Shown: positions 18,364-26,642 of the stretch, piece after piece
How the letters are laid out: each line of letters opens with the position of its first letter
Position numbering within the stretch: position 1 is the first letter of the stretch
Assembly: GCA_964401835.1 (NCBI GenBank)
Contig: CAYNZP010000001.1
Coordinates: forward strand, 186,001-250,000
Direction: 5' to 3'
Source of the DNA: CAYNZP01 sp964401835
Lineage (GTDB): Bacteria > Planctomycetota > Phycisphaerae > SM23-33
DNA length: 64,000 nucleotides
Notes under the pieces: generated by a model
What the model was told of the DNA's origin: nothing
The model's input: only the letters and a program-made list of their open reading frames with translations
Database searches by the model: none
Translations under genes and position numbers: made by a program

Positions 18364-19355
18364 GTGAAACTTTTTTGTCTATAGTTGTTCCGACCTATAA
18401 CGGCCTTGAACATCTCGGAAAATGTATGCCTTCAATTCTCTCAGCCGTTGATAAGTTCGATTTGCCCTGCGAGATTATCGTTGTTGACGATTGCTCTACC
18501 GACGCCTCAGTTGATTGGCTCGAGCAGAATTGTCCACGGGTAAAAGTTATTCGACGGTCAACAAATGCCGGTTTCGCAATCACGGCAAATGATGGCATTC
18601 GTTCATCTAACGGCCTATGGGTGGCGCTGATAAACAACGATGTAGTTCTTGATGAAAAATGGATATCGAACTCATTTTCCCAAGACATTAGCAAGGATGT
18701 CGGGGCTATTGCGACGAAAATCCTTTACTACGGCCGGGAAAACATTATTAACAGTGCCGGAGACGAGTACACATCTTGCGGAGTCGCGATTCAGAGGTTA
18801 GACACTCGGCCGGTTGAGGAAGACTCTGAACCTGAAAACTGCTTTTCTGCTTGCGCGGCAGCAGCAATTTACAGGCGGGAAGCATTGGACAAAGTTGGCC
18901 TTTTTCGGCAAAGCCTGGGAGCATATTACGAGGACGTGGATTTGGGCTTTCGATTGAACCTTGCTGGCTGGTTTTGTCGCTATAGTCCACAGTCAAAATG
19001 CTGGCATATCGCGGGGGGAAGTTACGGAAGAAAGACCTGGAACGTGCTTTATAATTCCGCCCGCAACAGGGAAGTTGTTTTCTGGGCAAATATGCCGGTA
19101 GTGCTTCTTATTAGGTACGGACTGTCGCATTTGCTTGTGATTTTCCTGCAGTTGTGCTGGAGTGTATTTGCGGGCGGCTTTTTGCCAAAGCTTTGCGGCA
19201 CCTTCGCAGCTTTGTCACGAATCTCAGAAATATGCAGCATAAGGAAAGAAAACAAAAAGATCAGAAGCATTTCATCTGAACAATTAAAAGAAAGATTTGA
19301 ACGTCATTGGTTCCGCGAGCTTGTTGTCAAACGCTTCAAAAAGAAGGCGTTTTAG
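18360..19355 (+). CDS. Family 2 glycosyltransferase
   Basis: A 331-aa inverting GT-A enzyme. Key blocks: LSIVVPTYNGLEHLGKCM, EIIVVDDCSTDASVDWL, TNAGFAITANDGI, the donor/metal region INNDVVLDEKW, the acceptor loop SACAAAAIYRREALDKVG and YYEDVDLGFRLNLAGW. A hydrophobic stretch near 245-270 suggests membrane association. It overlaps the upstream radical SAM gene (ATGA), so the radical SAM pair and this transferase are coupled. Likely extends the repeat unit of the exported glycan. Confidence 0.9.
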   Translation: MSETFLSIVVPTYNGLEHLGKCMPSILSAVDKFDLPCEIIVVDDCSTDASVDWLEQNCPRVKVIRRSTNAGFAITANDGIRSSNGLWVALINNDVVLDEKWISNSFSQDISKDVGAIATKILYYGRENIINSAGDEYTSCGVAIQRLDTRPVEEDSEPENCFSACAAAAIYRREALDKVGLFRQSLGAYYEDVDLGFRLNLAGWFCRYSPQSKCWHIAGGSYGRKTWNVLYNSARNREVVFWANMPVVLLIRYGLSHLLVIFLQLCWSVFAGGFLPKLCGTFAALSRISEICSIRKENKKIRSISSEQLKERFERHWFRELVVKRFKKKAF

Positions 19356-19362
19356 ACTGGTT

Positions 19363-20274
19363 ATGGATATATCGGTAATCATCCCGACTTTGAATGCTGA
19401 CAAAAAGCTGCCCAGGTTGCTGGACGGCCTTAAAGGTCAGACCTTGCAACCCAGCGAAGTCATCGTTATTGATTCCAGCTCAACCGATAACACGGTTGAG
19501 GTTGCCAAGCAATTCGGCTGTGTTACAGAAATAATACCACTGGAAGATTTCGACCATGGCGGCACGAGGAATCGCGGGGCACGTCTTGCTCGTGGAGAGA
19601 TCCTTGTTTTTATGACGCAGGATGCCAAACCCTGCGATGAGCATTTATTGGAAGTTTTAACCTCTACCCTGCGAGATGGACAGGCCGAGGCAGCCTACGC
19701 CAGGCAAATAGCCAATTCAGACGCAATCCCGCCAGAGGCTTTCGCTCGCAAAATAAATTATCCGACCGAACCATATACCAAGAAAATCGATGACCTGCCC
19801 AGGCTTGGAATAAAGACATTCTTTTTCTCGAATGTAGCCTCGGCTATCAAAACACAAGCGTTCGAAGCTTCCGGCGAATTTCCTGAAAAAGTGATAATGA
19901 ACGAAGACATGCTGTTTTGCTCTCGCTTGCTTAACCGTGGCCATAGGGTTGCATATCAGGCTGACGCTTGTGTTTTCCATTCGCACAATTATTCACTTAT
20001 CCAGCAATTTAAACGTTACTTCGATATTGGTGCTTTTAAGGCCCAGGCAGGTAAAGAACTTTCCGGTGCGAGGACGAATCGGGAGGGATATAAATTTGCG
20101 TTTCAACAACTGCGATTTCTACTTTCCGAAAAGAAATACCTGTGGCTTTTGTGGGCATGCGTGGATAATTTTCTTCGTTATGTGGGATTCATTCTCGGCC
20201 GTTGCCATAAATGTTTGCCCAACCGGCTCAAAAAACGGTTAAGCATGCACCCTGAGTTTTGGGATAAACAATAG
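19363..20274 (+). CDS. Family 2 glycosyltransferase, rhamnosyltransferase-like
   Basis: 303 aa with ATG 19363, 7 bases after the preceding stop; an upstream in-frame ATG at 19297 lies inside that gene and is disfavoured. Motifs: ISVIIPTLNADKKLPRLLDG, VIVIDSSSTDNTVEVA, FDHGGTRNRGARLARGE (characteristic of rhamnosyltransferase-like members), FMTQDAKPCDE and the catalytic region MNEDMLFCSRLL. The C-terminal part has FHSHNYSLIQQFKRYFDIGAF, common in this subfamily. Donor dTDP-rhamnose is plausible given the RmlD-like gene downstream, but not proven. Confidence 0.88.
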   Translation: MDISVIIPTLNADKKLPRLLDGLKGQTLQPSEVIVIDSSSTDNTVEVAKQFGCVTEIIPLEDFDHGGTRNRGARLARGEILVFMTQDAKPCDEHLLEVLTSTLRDGQAEAAYARQIANSDAIPPEAFARKINYPTEPYTKKIDDLPRLGIKTFFFSNVASAIKTQAFEASGEFPEKVIMNEDMLFCSRLLNRGHRVAYQADACVFHSHNYSLIQQFKRYFDIGAFKAQAGKELSGARTNREGYKFAFQQLRFLLSEKKYLWLLWACVDNFLRYVGFILGRCHKCLPNRLKKRLSMHPEFWDKQ

Positions 20275-20282
20275 TTACCTCG

Positions 20283-21863
20283 ATGAATTTGGAACCAAAA
20301 CAATCCTGGAAGAAGCGACTAATACATCTGGCAATTATCTTGGCAGCTTGCGGGGGCGTAAGAGTCTATCTGATGACAAATGCCGAGGTAATCGCCCGTG
20401 ACGGGACGGTCTATATCCAGATGGCACAGGATTGGTCCCAAAATGGCTGGGATGGCATAAAGGGGCAGACCTATCATCCCGGTTATCCTGTCACCATTTC
20501 CTGGGTGCAAGGTGTTTTGAATGCTTTTTTTCATTTAGATACACAAGCCGGCTGGGAATTGTTCGGGCTACTCGTTTCGCTTATTTCCAACCTTCTGGCA
20601 ATTGCGGGAATCTGGTGTTTCGCGGGAATGATTTTTAATTGGCGTGTCGCTTTTATTACTGCCCTGCTTTTCGGCATCAGCAGGAAATTTGCTGCAATCG
20701 GGGCTGATGTATTAAGCGATTCGCAGGCGATATGCTTCCAGATATGGGCTGTTGTGCTGGCAGTTAAGGTGTTCGATCTTTTAAAGGGCAAATCCAAAAA
20801 GGTGTTTTTACTGGCGGGTTTAGTTGGCCTGTTTGGAGGCTTGGCTTATCTGGTCAGAATCGAAGCTCTCGTGGTCGTTGTCCTTTCGGGGTTGCTTTGG
20901 CTGACTGTAAGAAAGAATTGGACATTGAAAGTAGCATCCATGGCCGTGATGCTGCTTGTCTGCATTGCGTGCATGTCGCCTTACATGCTAGCGGTGGATG
21001 GCTTGACTACAAAAAAGGGCCTTGCGGATTTTGTAATAATTCCAGGTCGGGATTTGCCGGCGTTTTTCGGCTTGGCAAGGGTATCGATTGATACTCCCGT
21101 TGTCTTCAAATTCGTGGGCCAGTTAAGCGAAGCACTGAATCCTGTCTTACTTTTCCCAGCCGTAATTTGGCTAATCGGCATTGTCATCTATCAATTACGG
21201 AAAAACCGCAAGCCCGTTAAGCCGGAAATGCCAAAATTTGCCGGAGTTTTCATGATGGCAGGCGCTATTGTTTTACTTGCGCCGGCCTTGATAGGCCAAT
21301 ATTACAAACACGGCTTCATGTCGCACAGGTATTTCATGTTTCCTGCGGCTTTGATTTCTCCTTTGGCCGGAGCGGGTGTACTGCTTCTCGCAAGATATGC
21401 CGGCTTTTTGGGAAGTAAAATTGTAAAGCTGAAACCACCCCTCATTGAAGGGTTCATTGTCGCGGTATTCGCTATCGGCATTCTGGGAAATACCGTCAAA
21501 AAGCCTCTCCATGCAGGTAAGGGCTATTTGCGCAAGGCCGGCCAGGACGTCGCGAGAAGCGCAGGTAAAAAAGACAAGGTCTTCTCCGATAGCCGATTGG
21601 TCCTTTATTACGCAAAACGGCGCGGCATCTTGCTCGATTCGCAGCGACTCTCCCCCGCTGAGATTGTCCAACAGGTTTCGGCCAATTCAGCCTCTTCAAA
21701 ATCCTATCTGGTTTTAACTGAAGCGACCTTGGGAAACAGCCTCTCTGAAATTGACTCAGTAGGCAAAGGCCAGAAATTAAAGATCGAGCTGGTTAACCGA
21801 GTTGAGCAACAAGGCAAAAAAAAGAAATCGGATACCGTAAGGATATACCGTGTTGGGCCTTAG
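20283..21863 (+). CDS. Membrane glycosyltransferase of GT-C fold (PMT/ArnT-like)
   Basis: 526 aa with about ten membrane helices. The first external loop carries the Asp expected for the GT-C catalytic base (EVIARDGTVYIQMAQ, Asp near residue 40), then HPGYPVTISWVQGV, as in the dolichyl/undecaprenyl-phosphate sugar transferase family (PMT_2). A soluble C-terminal part (about 415-526) follows. It would transfer a sugar from a polyprenyl-phosphate donor on the outer face of the inner membrane, perhaps decorating the glycan or a protein. 8 bases follow the preceding gene, so it is in the operon. Confidence 0.82.
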   Translation: MNLEPKQSWKKRLIHLAIILAACGGVRVYLMTNAEVIARDGTVYIQMAQDWSQNGWDGIKGQTYHPGYPVTISWVQGVLNAFFHLDTQAGWELFGLLVSLISNLLAIAGIWCFAGMIFNWRVAFITALLFGISRKFAAIGADVLSDSQAICFQIWAVVLAVKVFDLLKGKSKKVFLLAGLVGLFGGLAYLVRIEALVVVVLSGLLWLTVRKNWTLKVASMAVMLLVCIACMSPYMLAVDGLTTKKGLADFVIIPGRDLPAFFGLARVSIDTPVVFKFVGQLSEALNPVLLFPAVIWLIGIVIYQLRKNRKPVKPEMPKFAGVFMMAGAIVLLAPALIGQYYKHGFMSHRYFMFPAALISPLAGAGVLLLARYAGFLGSKIVKLKPPLIEGFIVAVFAIGILGNTVKKPLHAGKGYLRKAGQDVARSAGKKDKVFSDSRLVLYYAKRRGILLDSQRLSPAEIVQQVSANSASSKSYLVLTEATLGNSLSEIDSVGKGQKLKIELVNRVEQQGKKKKSDTVRIYRVGP

Positions 21864-21894
21864 GTCGTAAGACGTACAATCCCGCCAATGAGAA

Positions 21895-21923
21895 TTGAAA
21901 CCAAACGCAATTCCTCCTAGAAT
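21895..21923 (+). promoter_or_regulatory. Sigma-70-type promoter for the sugar-phosphate transferase gene
   Basis: TTGAAA at 21895-21900 and TAGAAT at 21918-21923 are 17 bases apart, 55 bases before the GTG at 21979. It suggests that the last two genes of the cluster can be transcribed separately. Confidence 0.55.
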
Positions 21924-21978
21924 GCCCGCTTAAGAAGATTCAATTCGATTTATCTTTTTTATTTTGTCTGGTTAGGCT

Positions 21979-23361
21979 GTGTTAAAACAACATCACAAAT
22001 TAATGCTGGTTTTTCTCATGGTCGCGGATGAACTGGCGACTTTTCTGGCTTGGTGTGCATCGTGGTTCCTGGCCGTGAGGGTAACTCAAACATCACCAAG
22101 TCTGCCTAGCCTGATTCCAGTGGCAATATTTTCACTGGTGCTGGTCGGGCCTTTATTCAGCAGATTCGGTTTGCATGAGCCAAAGCGAATTAAAAACCTC
22201 GCCCTCGAATCTGCCGACATGTTCAGAGCTGTGTTCGTGATCTGGGCGTTAACCTATGTTTTTTCCAGTTTGACTCAAAGTGATCCGCTTTCTCGAAGGG
22301 TTATGGTTTCATGGGGTTTTTTCTGGTTTATTTTTGCGTTGGGTTTTCGGCTTGTAGCCAGATTGTCGCTTCGATACCTGCGACGACATGGATGGAATGC
22401 CAGGGCGGCTGCGATAATTGGAACTGAGAGGCTAGGCCAGAAACTGCACGACGTTCTGAACAAGAACCTTTGGACTGGGATAAAACCAAAGTTCTTTATC
22501 GATAATGACCAGCAGAAACGAGAACTCATGGGCCTCAAGGTGCTGGGGCCATTGGATAGAGTTGATGCAATTTTGGAAAAAGAATCCATCGATATCGCTT
22601 TTGTTGCCATGTCTGCCGGACGTAAGGAGGATATTGAAACCGTTTTAAACTCTTTGGCCAAAACAAATGTCGATGTGAGGGTCGTGCCCGATTTACTTTC
22701 TTTTCATTTCCTAAAGCATGACGTAGCTGAGTTGGATAACCTGCCGATAATTTCTCTAACCTATACACCGCAGCTCGGATGGAACAGCCTCCTAAAACGC
22801 ATTTTTGATATTCTGATAGCAGTGGCGGGACTAATCATTATGGTGATTCCGATGCTGCTTATCGCCATAGCAATCAAGCTTACGAGCCATGGAGCAATTT
22901 TCTTTAGACAGAAGCGCACGGGTCTGGCCGGTGAGCCTTTCAAAATAATCAAGTTCCGTACAATGGTACCGAATGCCCAGAAGCAGCAAGGTTCGGCCTG
23001 GACAATTCCGGACGATCCCCGCGTTACAAAGGTCGGAAGAATATTACGCAGGACAAGCCTTGACGAACTTCCACAGTTGTTCAACGTGCTTTTCGGGCAA
23101 ATGTCCATAATCGGTCCCAGGCCCGAAAGGCCTGAACTGATAGAGGAATTCCGTGAAGAAATTCCGCGTTATATGCTTCGCCATCAGGCCAAGGCTGGCA
23201 TGACCGGCTGGGCGCAGGTGAATGGCCTTCGCGGCCAGAGTTCCTTGCGAAAGAGAGTTCAATACGACCTCTACTACATTACAAACTGGACATTCGGCCT
23301 CGATTTGCGGATTTTTTTCATGACCTTGTTCCGCGGCTTTGTTAATAAAAATGCATATTAA
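21979..23361 (+). CDS. Undecaprenyl-phosphate sugar phosphotransferase (polyprenol-phosphate hexose-1-P transferase)
   Basis: 460 aa, GTG start. It has four N-terminal membrane helices, a CoA-binding-like central domain (AAAIIGTERLGQKLHDVL, about 145-235), a fifth hydrophobic segment (FDILIAVAGLIIMVIPMLLIAIAIKL) and the C-terminal bacterial sugar transferase domain with IFFRQKRTGLAGEPFKIIKFRTM, RRTSLDELPQLFNVL and GPRPERPEL. This full-length WcaJ/PssY-type enzyme transfers hexose-1-phosphate to undecaprenyl phosphate and starts the repeat unit. It has its own likely promoter. Confidence 0.93.
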   Translation: MLKQHHKLMLVFLMVADELATFLAWCASWFLAVRVTQTSPSLPSLIPVAIFSLVLVGPLFSRFGLHEPKRIKNLALESADMFRAVFVIWALTYVFSSLTQSDPLSRRVMVSWGFFWFIFALGFRLVARLSLRYLRRHGWNARAAAIIGTERLGQKLHDVLNKNLWTGIKPKFFIDNDQQKRELMGLKVLGPLDRVDAILEKESIDIAFVAMSAGRKEDIETVLNSLAKTNVDVRVVPDLLSFHFLKHDVAELDNLPIISLTYTPQLGWNSLLKRIFDILIAVAGLIIMVIPMLLIAIAIKLTSHGAIFFRQKRTGLAGEPFKIIKFRTMVPNAQKQQGSAWTIPDDPRVTKVGRILRRTSLDELPQLFNVLFGQMSIIGPRPERPELIEEFREEIPRYMLRHQAKAGMTGWAQVNGLRGQSSLRKRVQYDLYYITNWTFGLDLRIFFMTLFRGFVNKNAY

Positions 23362-23412
23362 TTTTATGATCCGGTGCTTGTGCGAGGGCAAGGCTGACAG
23401 CTGTGTAATCCC

Positions 23413-24180
23413 ATGACTTTAAAGGCAAATCAAATCCTTCTTACCGGTGGAAGCGGCCGACTTGGTTCGGAGTTGATAGCGATTTTTCCGGGCATAGTCG
23501 CACCATCGCATAGCGATCTGGATGTTACCATTGCTGATACTATCAATGCTGCCGTCGAAAAATACCGTCCAAAGGTCCTTGTTCATGCCGCAGCCTATAC
23601 CAATGTTCGTGAAGCCGAAAACCAGCAGGAGCAATGTTGGAATGTGAATGTGACGGGAACACAAAATATCGTCGAATCTGCGAAAGAAACCGGCATATTC
23701 CTTGTACATATTTCCACCGACTATGTTTTCGAGGGGACAAGAGGAAATTACAAAGAGGATGATCCTCTGGGGCCGACATGCAATTATTACGCTTCGACAA
23801 AACTTGAAGCGGAGAATTGTGTTCGGGCTCTTCCAGATCATTTAGTGGTCCGTACCAGCTTTCGGCCGCGGGAATGGCCATACGAGGTGGCGTTCACGGA
23901 TGTGTTCACCAGCCAGGACTATGTCGATATCATTGCTCCCGAAATTGCCCTGGCTATCAAACATTTCGATGAAATCCCATACAACACGTTGCACATAGCC
24001 ACCGAGCGCAAGAGCGTCTTTGAATTGGCCAAAAGACGCAAATCCGACGTTCAGCCGGGAAGCAAAGAAAATGCCCAAGTAACTCTGCCGGATGATATCT
24101 CGTTGGATATCTCAAGGTGGCAAGAGTTGACGGCAAAGTGGAAAACAAGCCGTATGCCCGGCCCTGACACTTCGATATAA
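23413..24180 (+). CDS. dTDP-4-dehydrorhamnose reductase-like SDR (RmlD family)
   Basis: A 255-aa extended short-chain dehydrogenase. The NAD(P)-binding motif is TGGSGRLGSEL (about 11-21), then VHAAAYTNVREAE, HISTDYVFEGTRG and the catalytic YxxxK (YYASTK). The C-terminal sugar-binding part is short compared with RmlD (usually about 290 aa), and the segment after VVRTSFRP is reduced. It likely reduces a 4-keto sugar nucleotide for the cluster's glycan. RmlA, B and C are not in the window, so precursor supply must come from elsewhere. Confidence 0.8.
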   Translation: MTLKANQILLTGGSGRLGSELIAIFPGIVAPSHSDLDVTIADTINAAVEKYRPKVLVHAAAYTNVREAENQQEQCWNVNVTGTQNIVESAKETGIFLVHISTDYVFEGTRGNYKEDDPLGPTCNYYASTKLEAENCVRALPDHLVVRTSFRPREWPYEVAFTDVFTSQDYVDIIAPEIALAIKHFDEIPYNTLHIATERKSVFELAKRRKSDVQPGSKENAQVTLPDDISLDISRWQELTAKWKTSRMPGPDTSI

Positions 24181-24329
24181 ATTCTGATTTGGCCAAATGT
24201 TGGAAACAGCGTCGCAACATCATTGATAAAAGCACGTTACCGCGCCTATTATTCTTCGTGTAGCTTAATGCCTCGGCCTGAATCAGGGGTGCAATCCATT
24301 GGGCGGTTCAATTTTTTAAGGGGATTATC

Positions 24330-24941
24330 ATGAACAGGAAAATGTTTTTTGTGTTGGTTTCGCTGTGCGCTCTTGCAGGTATTCTCAGCAGCTGTGAGGC
24401 ACCCACGGAAACAGGGTTTTTGAGCAGCTACTCAAAACTCGAGCCGGTATCGGATGCATCTGCCCTTCGCTATATAGGACCGAGTTTAGGGAATTACTCG
24501 AAGTTCATTATCGACCCGGTTACCGTTCATTTCCACGTAGGGGCCAAAGGCGCCAATGTGGATCCGGAAATAGTTGATGAAATGACAAATCACATGTACT
24601 CCGCACTTGTGGAGGAAATCTCCGGCCCGTACAGCGTGGTCAGCCGGCCCGGCGATGACGTGGCGAGAATTCGAATCGCAATTACAGATATCAACAAAGA
24701 CACTCCCGCCCTGAACGTTCTGCCGACAACAAAGGTTACCGGCCTTGGTCTTGGCGGTGCGGCAATGGAAGCTGAAGTGGTGGATTCCGAAACAGGCGAG
24801 CAGATTGCAGCTGTGGTCCGGTCACAGCAGGGTAAGAGATTGTCTTTGCAGGGCTTGAGCTCATGGAGCAGTGCAAAGGCCGTTATTGATAACTGGGCGA
24901 AACAATTCAGGATGCGACTGGACGAGGCCCACGGCTTTTAA
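24330..24941 (+). CDS. DUF3313-type lipoprotein
   Basis: 203 aa with signal peptide and lipobox (GILSSC, Cys near 22). The mature part follows the DUF3313 pattern: GFLSSYSKLEPVSDASALRYIG, FIIDPVTVHFH, a helix with VDEMTNHMYSALVEEI, then RIRIAITDI and a GGAAMEAEVVDSETGEQIAAVV strand-turn block. Function of the family is unknown; it is an envelope protein. It stands alone after the glycan cluster, apart from a possible tiny frame downstream. The start ATG follows TAAGGGGATTATC. Confidence 0.8.
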   Translation: MNRKMFFVLVSLCALAGILSSCEAPTETGFLSSYSKLEPVSDASALRYIGPSLGNYSKFIIDPVTVHFHVGAKGANVDPEIVDEMTNHMYSALVEEISGPYSVVSRPGDDVARIRIAITDINKDTPALNVLPTTKVTGLGLGGAAMEAEVVDSETGEQIAAVVRSQQGKRLSLQGLSSWSSAKAVIDNWAKQFRMRLDEAHGF

Positions 24942-24956
24942 TTGAGGAGATGGGAT

Positions 24957-25037
24957 ATGGCGCTGCTGATTGAACAGTTTGACCAGCCTCGCGCCAAAGA
25001 AACGTTCAAGCAACTGCAGCAGAAACTTCGCTACTAG
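24957..25037 (+). CDS. Possible 26-residue small protein
   Basis: A short frame begins at ATG 24957 with a strong ribosome-binding site (GAGGAG at 24944-24949, 7 bases from ATG) and ends at TAG 25037. The peptide starts MALLIEQFDQPRAKET and ends QQKLRY: one amphipathic, Lys/Gln-rich helix with no membrane segment or Cys. It follows the lipoprotein stop by 15 bases. I do not recognise it. The case rests only on the good SD and the distance. Confidence 0.35.
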   Translation: MALLIEQFDQPRAKETFKQLQQKLRY

Positions 25038-25064
25038 GGGTGGTTTTGTAATAGCGGCCAAAAG

Positions 25065-25096
25065 AAAACGGTCAGTTCTGTCAGACAGGCCGTTTT
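25065..25096 (-). terminator. Second hairpin terminator, after the truncated tRNA-Gly copy
   Basis: AAAACGG (25065-25071) pairs with CCGTTTT (25090-25096). It sits next to a copy of the tRNA-Gly 3' end (25098-25119), just as the terminator at 25241-25272 sits next to the intact tRNA. It can also serve the plus strand after the lipoprotein gene. Confidence 0.6.
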
Positions 25097-25097
25097 A

Positions 25098-25119
25098 CAT
25101 AAGCGGGCGATGAGATTCG
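25098..25119 (-). repeat. Truncated duplicate of the tRNA-Gly 3' end
   Basis: 22 bases (CATAAGCGGGCGATGAGATTCG on the plus strand, 25098-25119) are identical to 25275-25296, which is the T-arm/acceptor end of tRNA-Gly plus 4 flanking bases. The rest of the tRNA is missing. Next to it is a strong palindrome (25128-25168). Confidence 0.8.
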
Positions 25120-25127
25120 CTTCCCGG

Positions 25128-25168
25128 CGCCCTTCGCCTCGCTTGCCCCAGTAGGCAAGCTCAGGGCG
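25128..25168. repeat. REP-like palindromic element
   Basis: CGCCCT (25128-25133) pairs with AGGGCG (25163-25168), and inside that GCTTGCC (25141-25147) pairs with GGCAAGC (25154-25160). The hairpin has a 6-base loop and an asymmetric internal bulge. It replaces the missing part of the truncated tRNA-Gly copy. A second palindromic stretch (CTCAC near 25173, GTGAG near 25211) follows. Confidence 0.6.
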
Positions 25169-25240
25169 TCAAACTCACGAGGCGTCTGCTCGTAAGACTC
25201 GCATTCGCAGTGAGTTCAAATCAGACCATCCGGATATGCA

Positions 25241-25272
25241 AAAAGGCCAGCACCTGACGGCACTGACCTTTT
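25241..25272 (-). terminator. Terminator of tRNA-Gly
   Basis: Read on the minus strand, AAAAGGTCAG pairs with CTGGCCTTTT apart from one mismatch, followed by T residues. It starts 7 bases after the tRNA 3' end. Confidence 0.75.
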
Positions 25273-25278
25273 CGCATA

Positions 25279-25350
25279 AGCGGGCGATGAGATTCGAACT
25301 CACGACATTCACGTTGGCAACGTGACGCTCTACCACTGAGCTACGCCCGC
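25279..25350 (-). tRNA. tRNA-Gly (GCC)
   Basis: A 72-base cloverleaf on the minus strand. Acceptor GCGGGCG pairs with CGCCCGC, the D-arm is GCTCAGTGGTAGAGC, and the anticodon loop TTGCCAA in stem CACG/CGTG gives GCC. The T-arm contains GTTCGAATC. The 3' CCA is not encoded. Confidence 0.96.
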
Positions 25351-25372
25351 AATGACAAAAGTCAGAAAAGAA

Positions 25373-25400
25373 ATAATAGCGTAATCCTCTAGTTGGTCAA
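25373..25400 (-). promoter_or_regulatory. Promoter of tRNA-Gly
   Basis: On the minus strand TTGACC (25400-25395) and TATTAT (25378-25373) are 16 bases apart, about 22 bases before the mature tRNA 5' end. Confidence 0.65.
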
Positions 25401-25466
25401 GTCTTTTTGCGATGTCGGCTGGATTCACTTGATTACTCCACTTTTTGCCGTTATTTTGCTTCGATT

Positions 25467-26522
25467 ATGTTGGCAAACCTTATAAACGAATCTTTCTTCC
25501 AAGTCCGGGCCGACTGGCTGCTGTGGGTGTTTGCGGCCTTTGCTATTGTTTTGCTTGTTTTCGGGGCTGATAAGCTCGTTACTGCGGCAGTGAAACTGGC
25601 GTCGGCGATTGGAATGAGCAAGGTACTTATCGGCGCAACCGTGGTAAGCCTTGGCACGACCATGCCCGAAGCGTGCGTCTCGGTCATGGCTGCATTCGGC
25701 GGCAAGCCCGGTTTGGCTCTTGGCAACGGTGTCGGCTCGATAATATGCGATACGGCACTAATCTTCGGCTTAAGCTGTATGATTACCCGGTTGCCATTGA
25801 ATCGCTTCGTTCTGTACCGACATGGCGTACTCAAACTCGTCACATGTACTTTACTTACCTTGGTAATTATTGGTTTGGCTTTTCTTGCAGGCGGGATCGA
25901 TAACGTTTCCATGCCGAGACTTGTCGGAATAGTTTTCATCATCCTGCTGGCGGTTTATATGTATCTTTCGGTCCGTTGGGCCAAGGAGCATCCCGAGCTG
26001 ATACCGGAAGAGGCTGAGACCGAGGCACCCTTGGAGCATCGCGCTCGGGGCGCAATCGTCAATTTGCTGATCCTCATTTTCGGCCTGAGTTTGGTTATCG
26101 CGGGTTCGGAATTTCTTGTTGGCTCGGTAAGCGAAATTTGCATCAGGCTCGACGTACCGCCGGACGTTTTAGCGGTAACCATGGTAGCTTTTGGCACATC
26201 TTTGCCGGAGCTGGTAACTGCAATTGCATCTATCGTCAAGGGTCATAGCGAGTTATTGATCGGAAATGTTATAGGTGCGGACATTCTCAACGTTTTGTTC
26301 GTTATCGGAGCATCAGCCACGGCCAGTCCACTTGAGGTGCCAGAGCTTTTCTTCTACCTCCATTTGCCGGTGATGATGGTAGCTGTATTCCTCATGGGAA
26401 GTTACATCTTTACGGGCAACCAGAGATTCCATCGTTGGCAGGGCATACCGCTGCTGGTTCTTTACGTAGCTTATCTGGTTACGCTGTTTTCCCTCCGTGC
26501 GACAGGTCTTATTACTCAGTAA
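25467..26522 (+). CDS. Calcium/sodium antiporter (CaCA family, YrbG-like)
   Basis: A 351-aa membrane exchanger with about ten helices and two inverted alpha-repeats. Repeat 1 has GATVVSLGTTMPEACVSVMAA with GLALGNGVGSIICD; repeat 2 has AVTMVAFGTSLPELVTAIAS with LLIGNVIGADILNVLFVIG. The conserved Glu of each (TTMPE, TSLPE) lines the ion site. In repeat 1 an Asp stands where repeat 2 has Asn (GSIICD versus GADILN). An acidic loop (EEAETEAPLE) separates the halves. ATG 25467 is chosen over an earlier TTG in frame at 25407. Probably exports Ca2+ in exchange for Na+. Confidence 0.9.
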   Translation: MLANLINESFFQVRADWLLWVFAAFAIVLLVFGADKLVTAAVKLASAIGMSKVLIGATVVSLGTTMPEACVSVMAAFGGKPGLALGNGVGSIICDTALIFGLSCMITRLPLNRFVLYRHGVLKLVTCTLLTLVIIGLAFLAGGIDNVSMPRLVGIVFIILLAVYMYLSVRWAKEHPELIPEEAETEAPLEHRARGAIVNLLILIFGLSLVIAGSEFLVGSVSEICIRLDVPPDVLAVTMVAFGTSLPELVTAIASIVKGHSELLIGNVIGADILNVLFVIGASATASPLEVPELFFYLHLPVMMVAVFLMGSYIFTGNQRFHRWQGIPLLVLYVAYLVTLFSLRATGLITQ

Positions 26523-26642
26523 ACCGGGCCTAGGAAGCTCAGCTGACATCTGGTACAATCTTTGCAATACCGTTTCTTCGCGTTTTTCATTTGATAATTT
26601 GGAGAACTCGCCAGAAGTTCTTGCGTAATAGAGGTAACCAGT

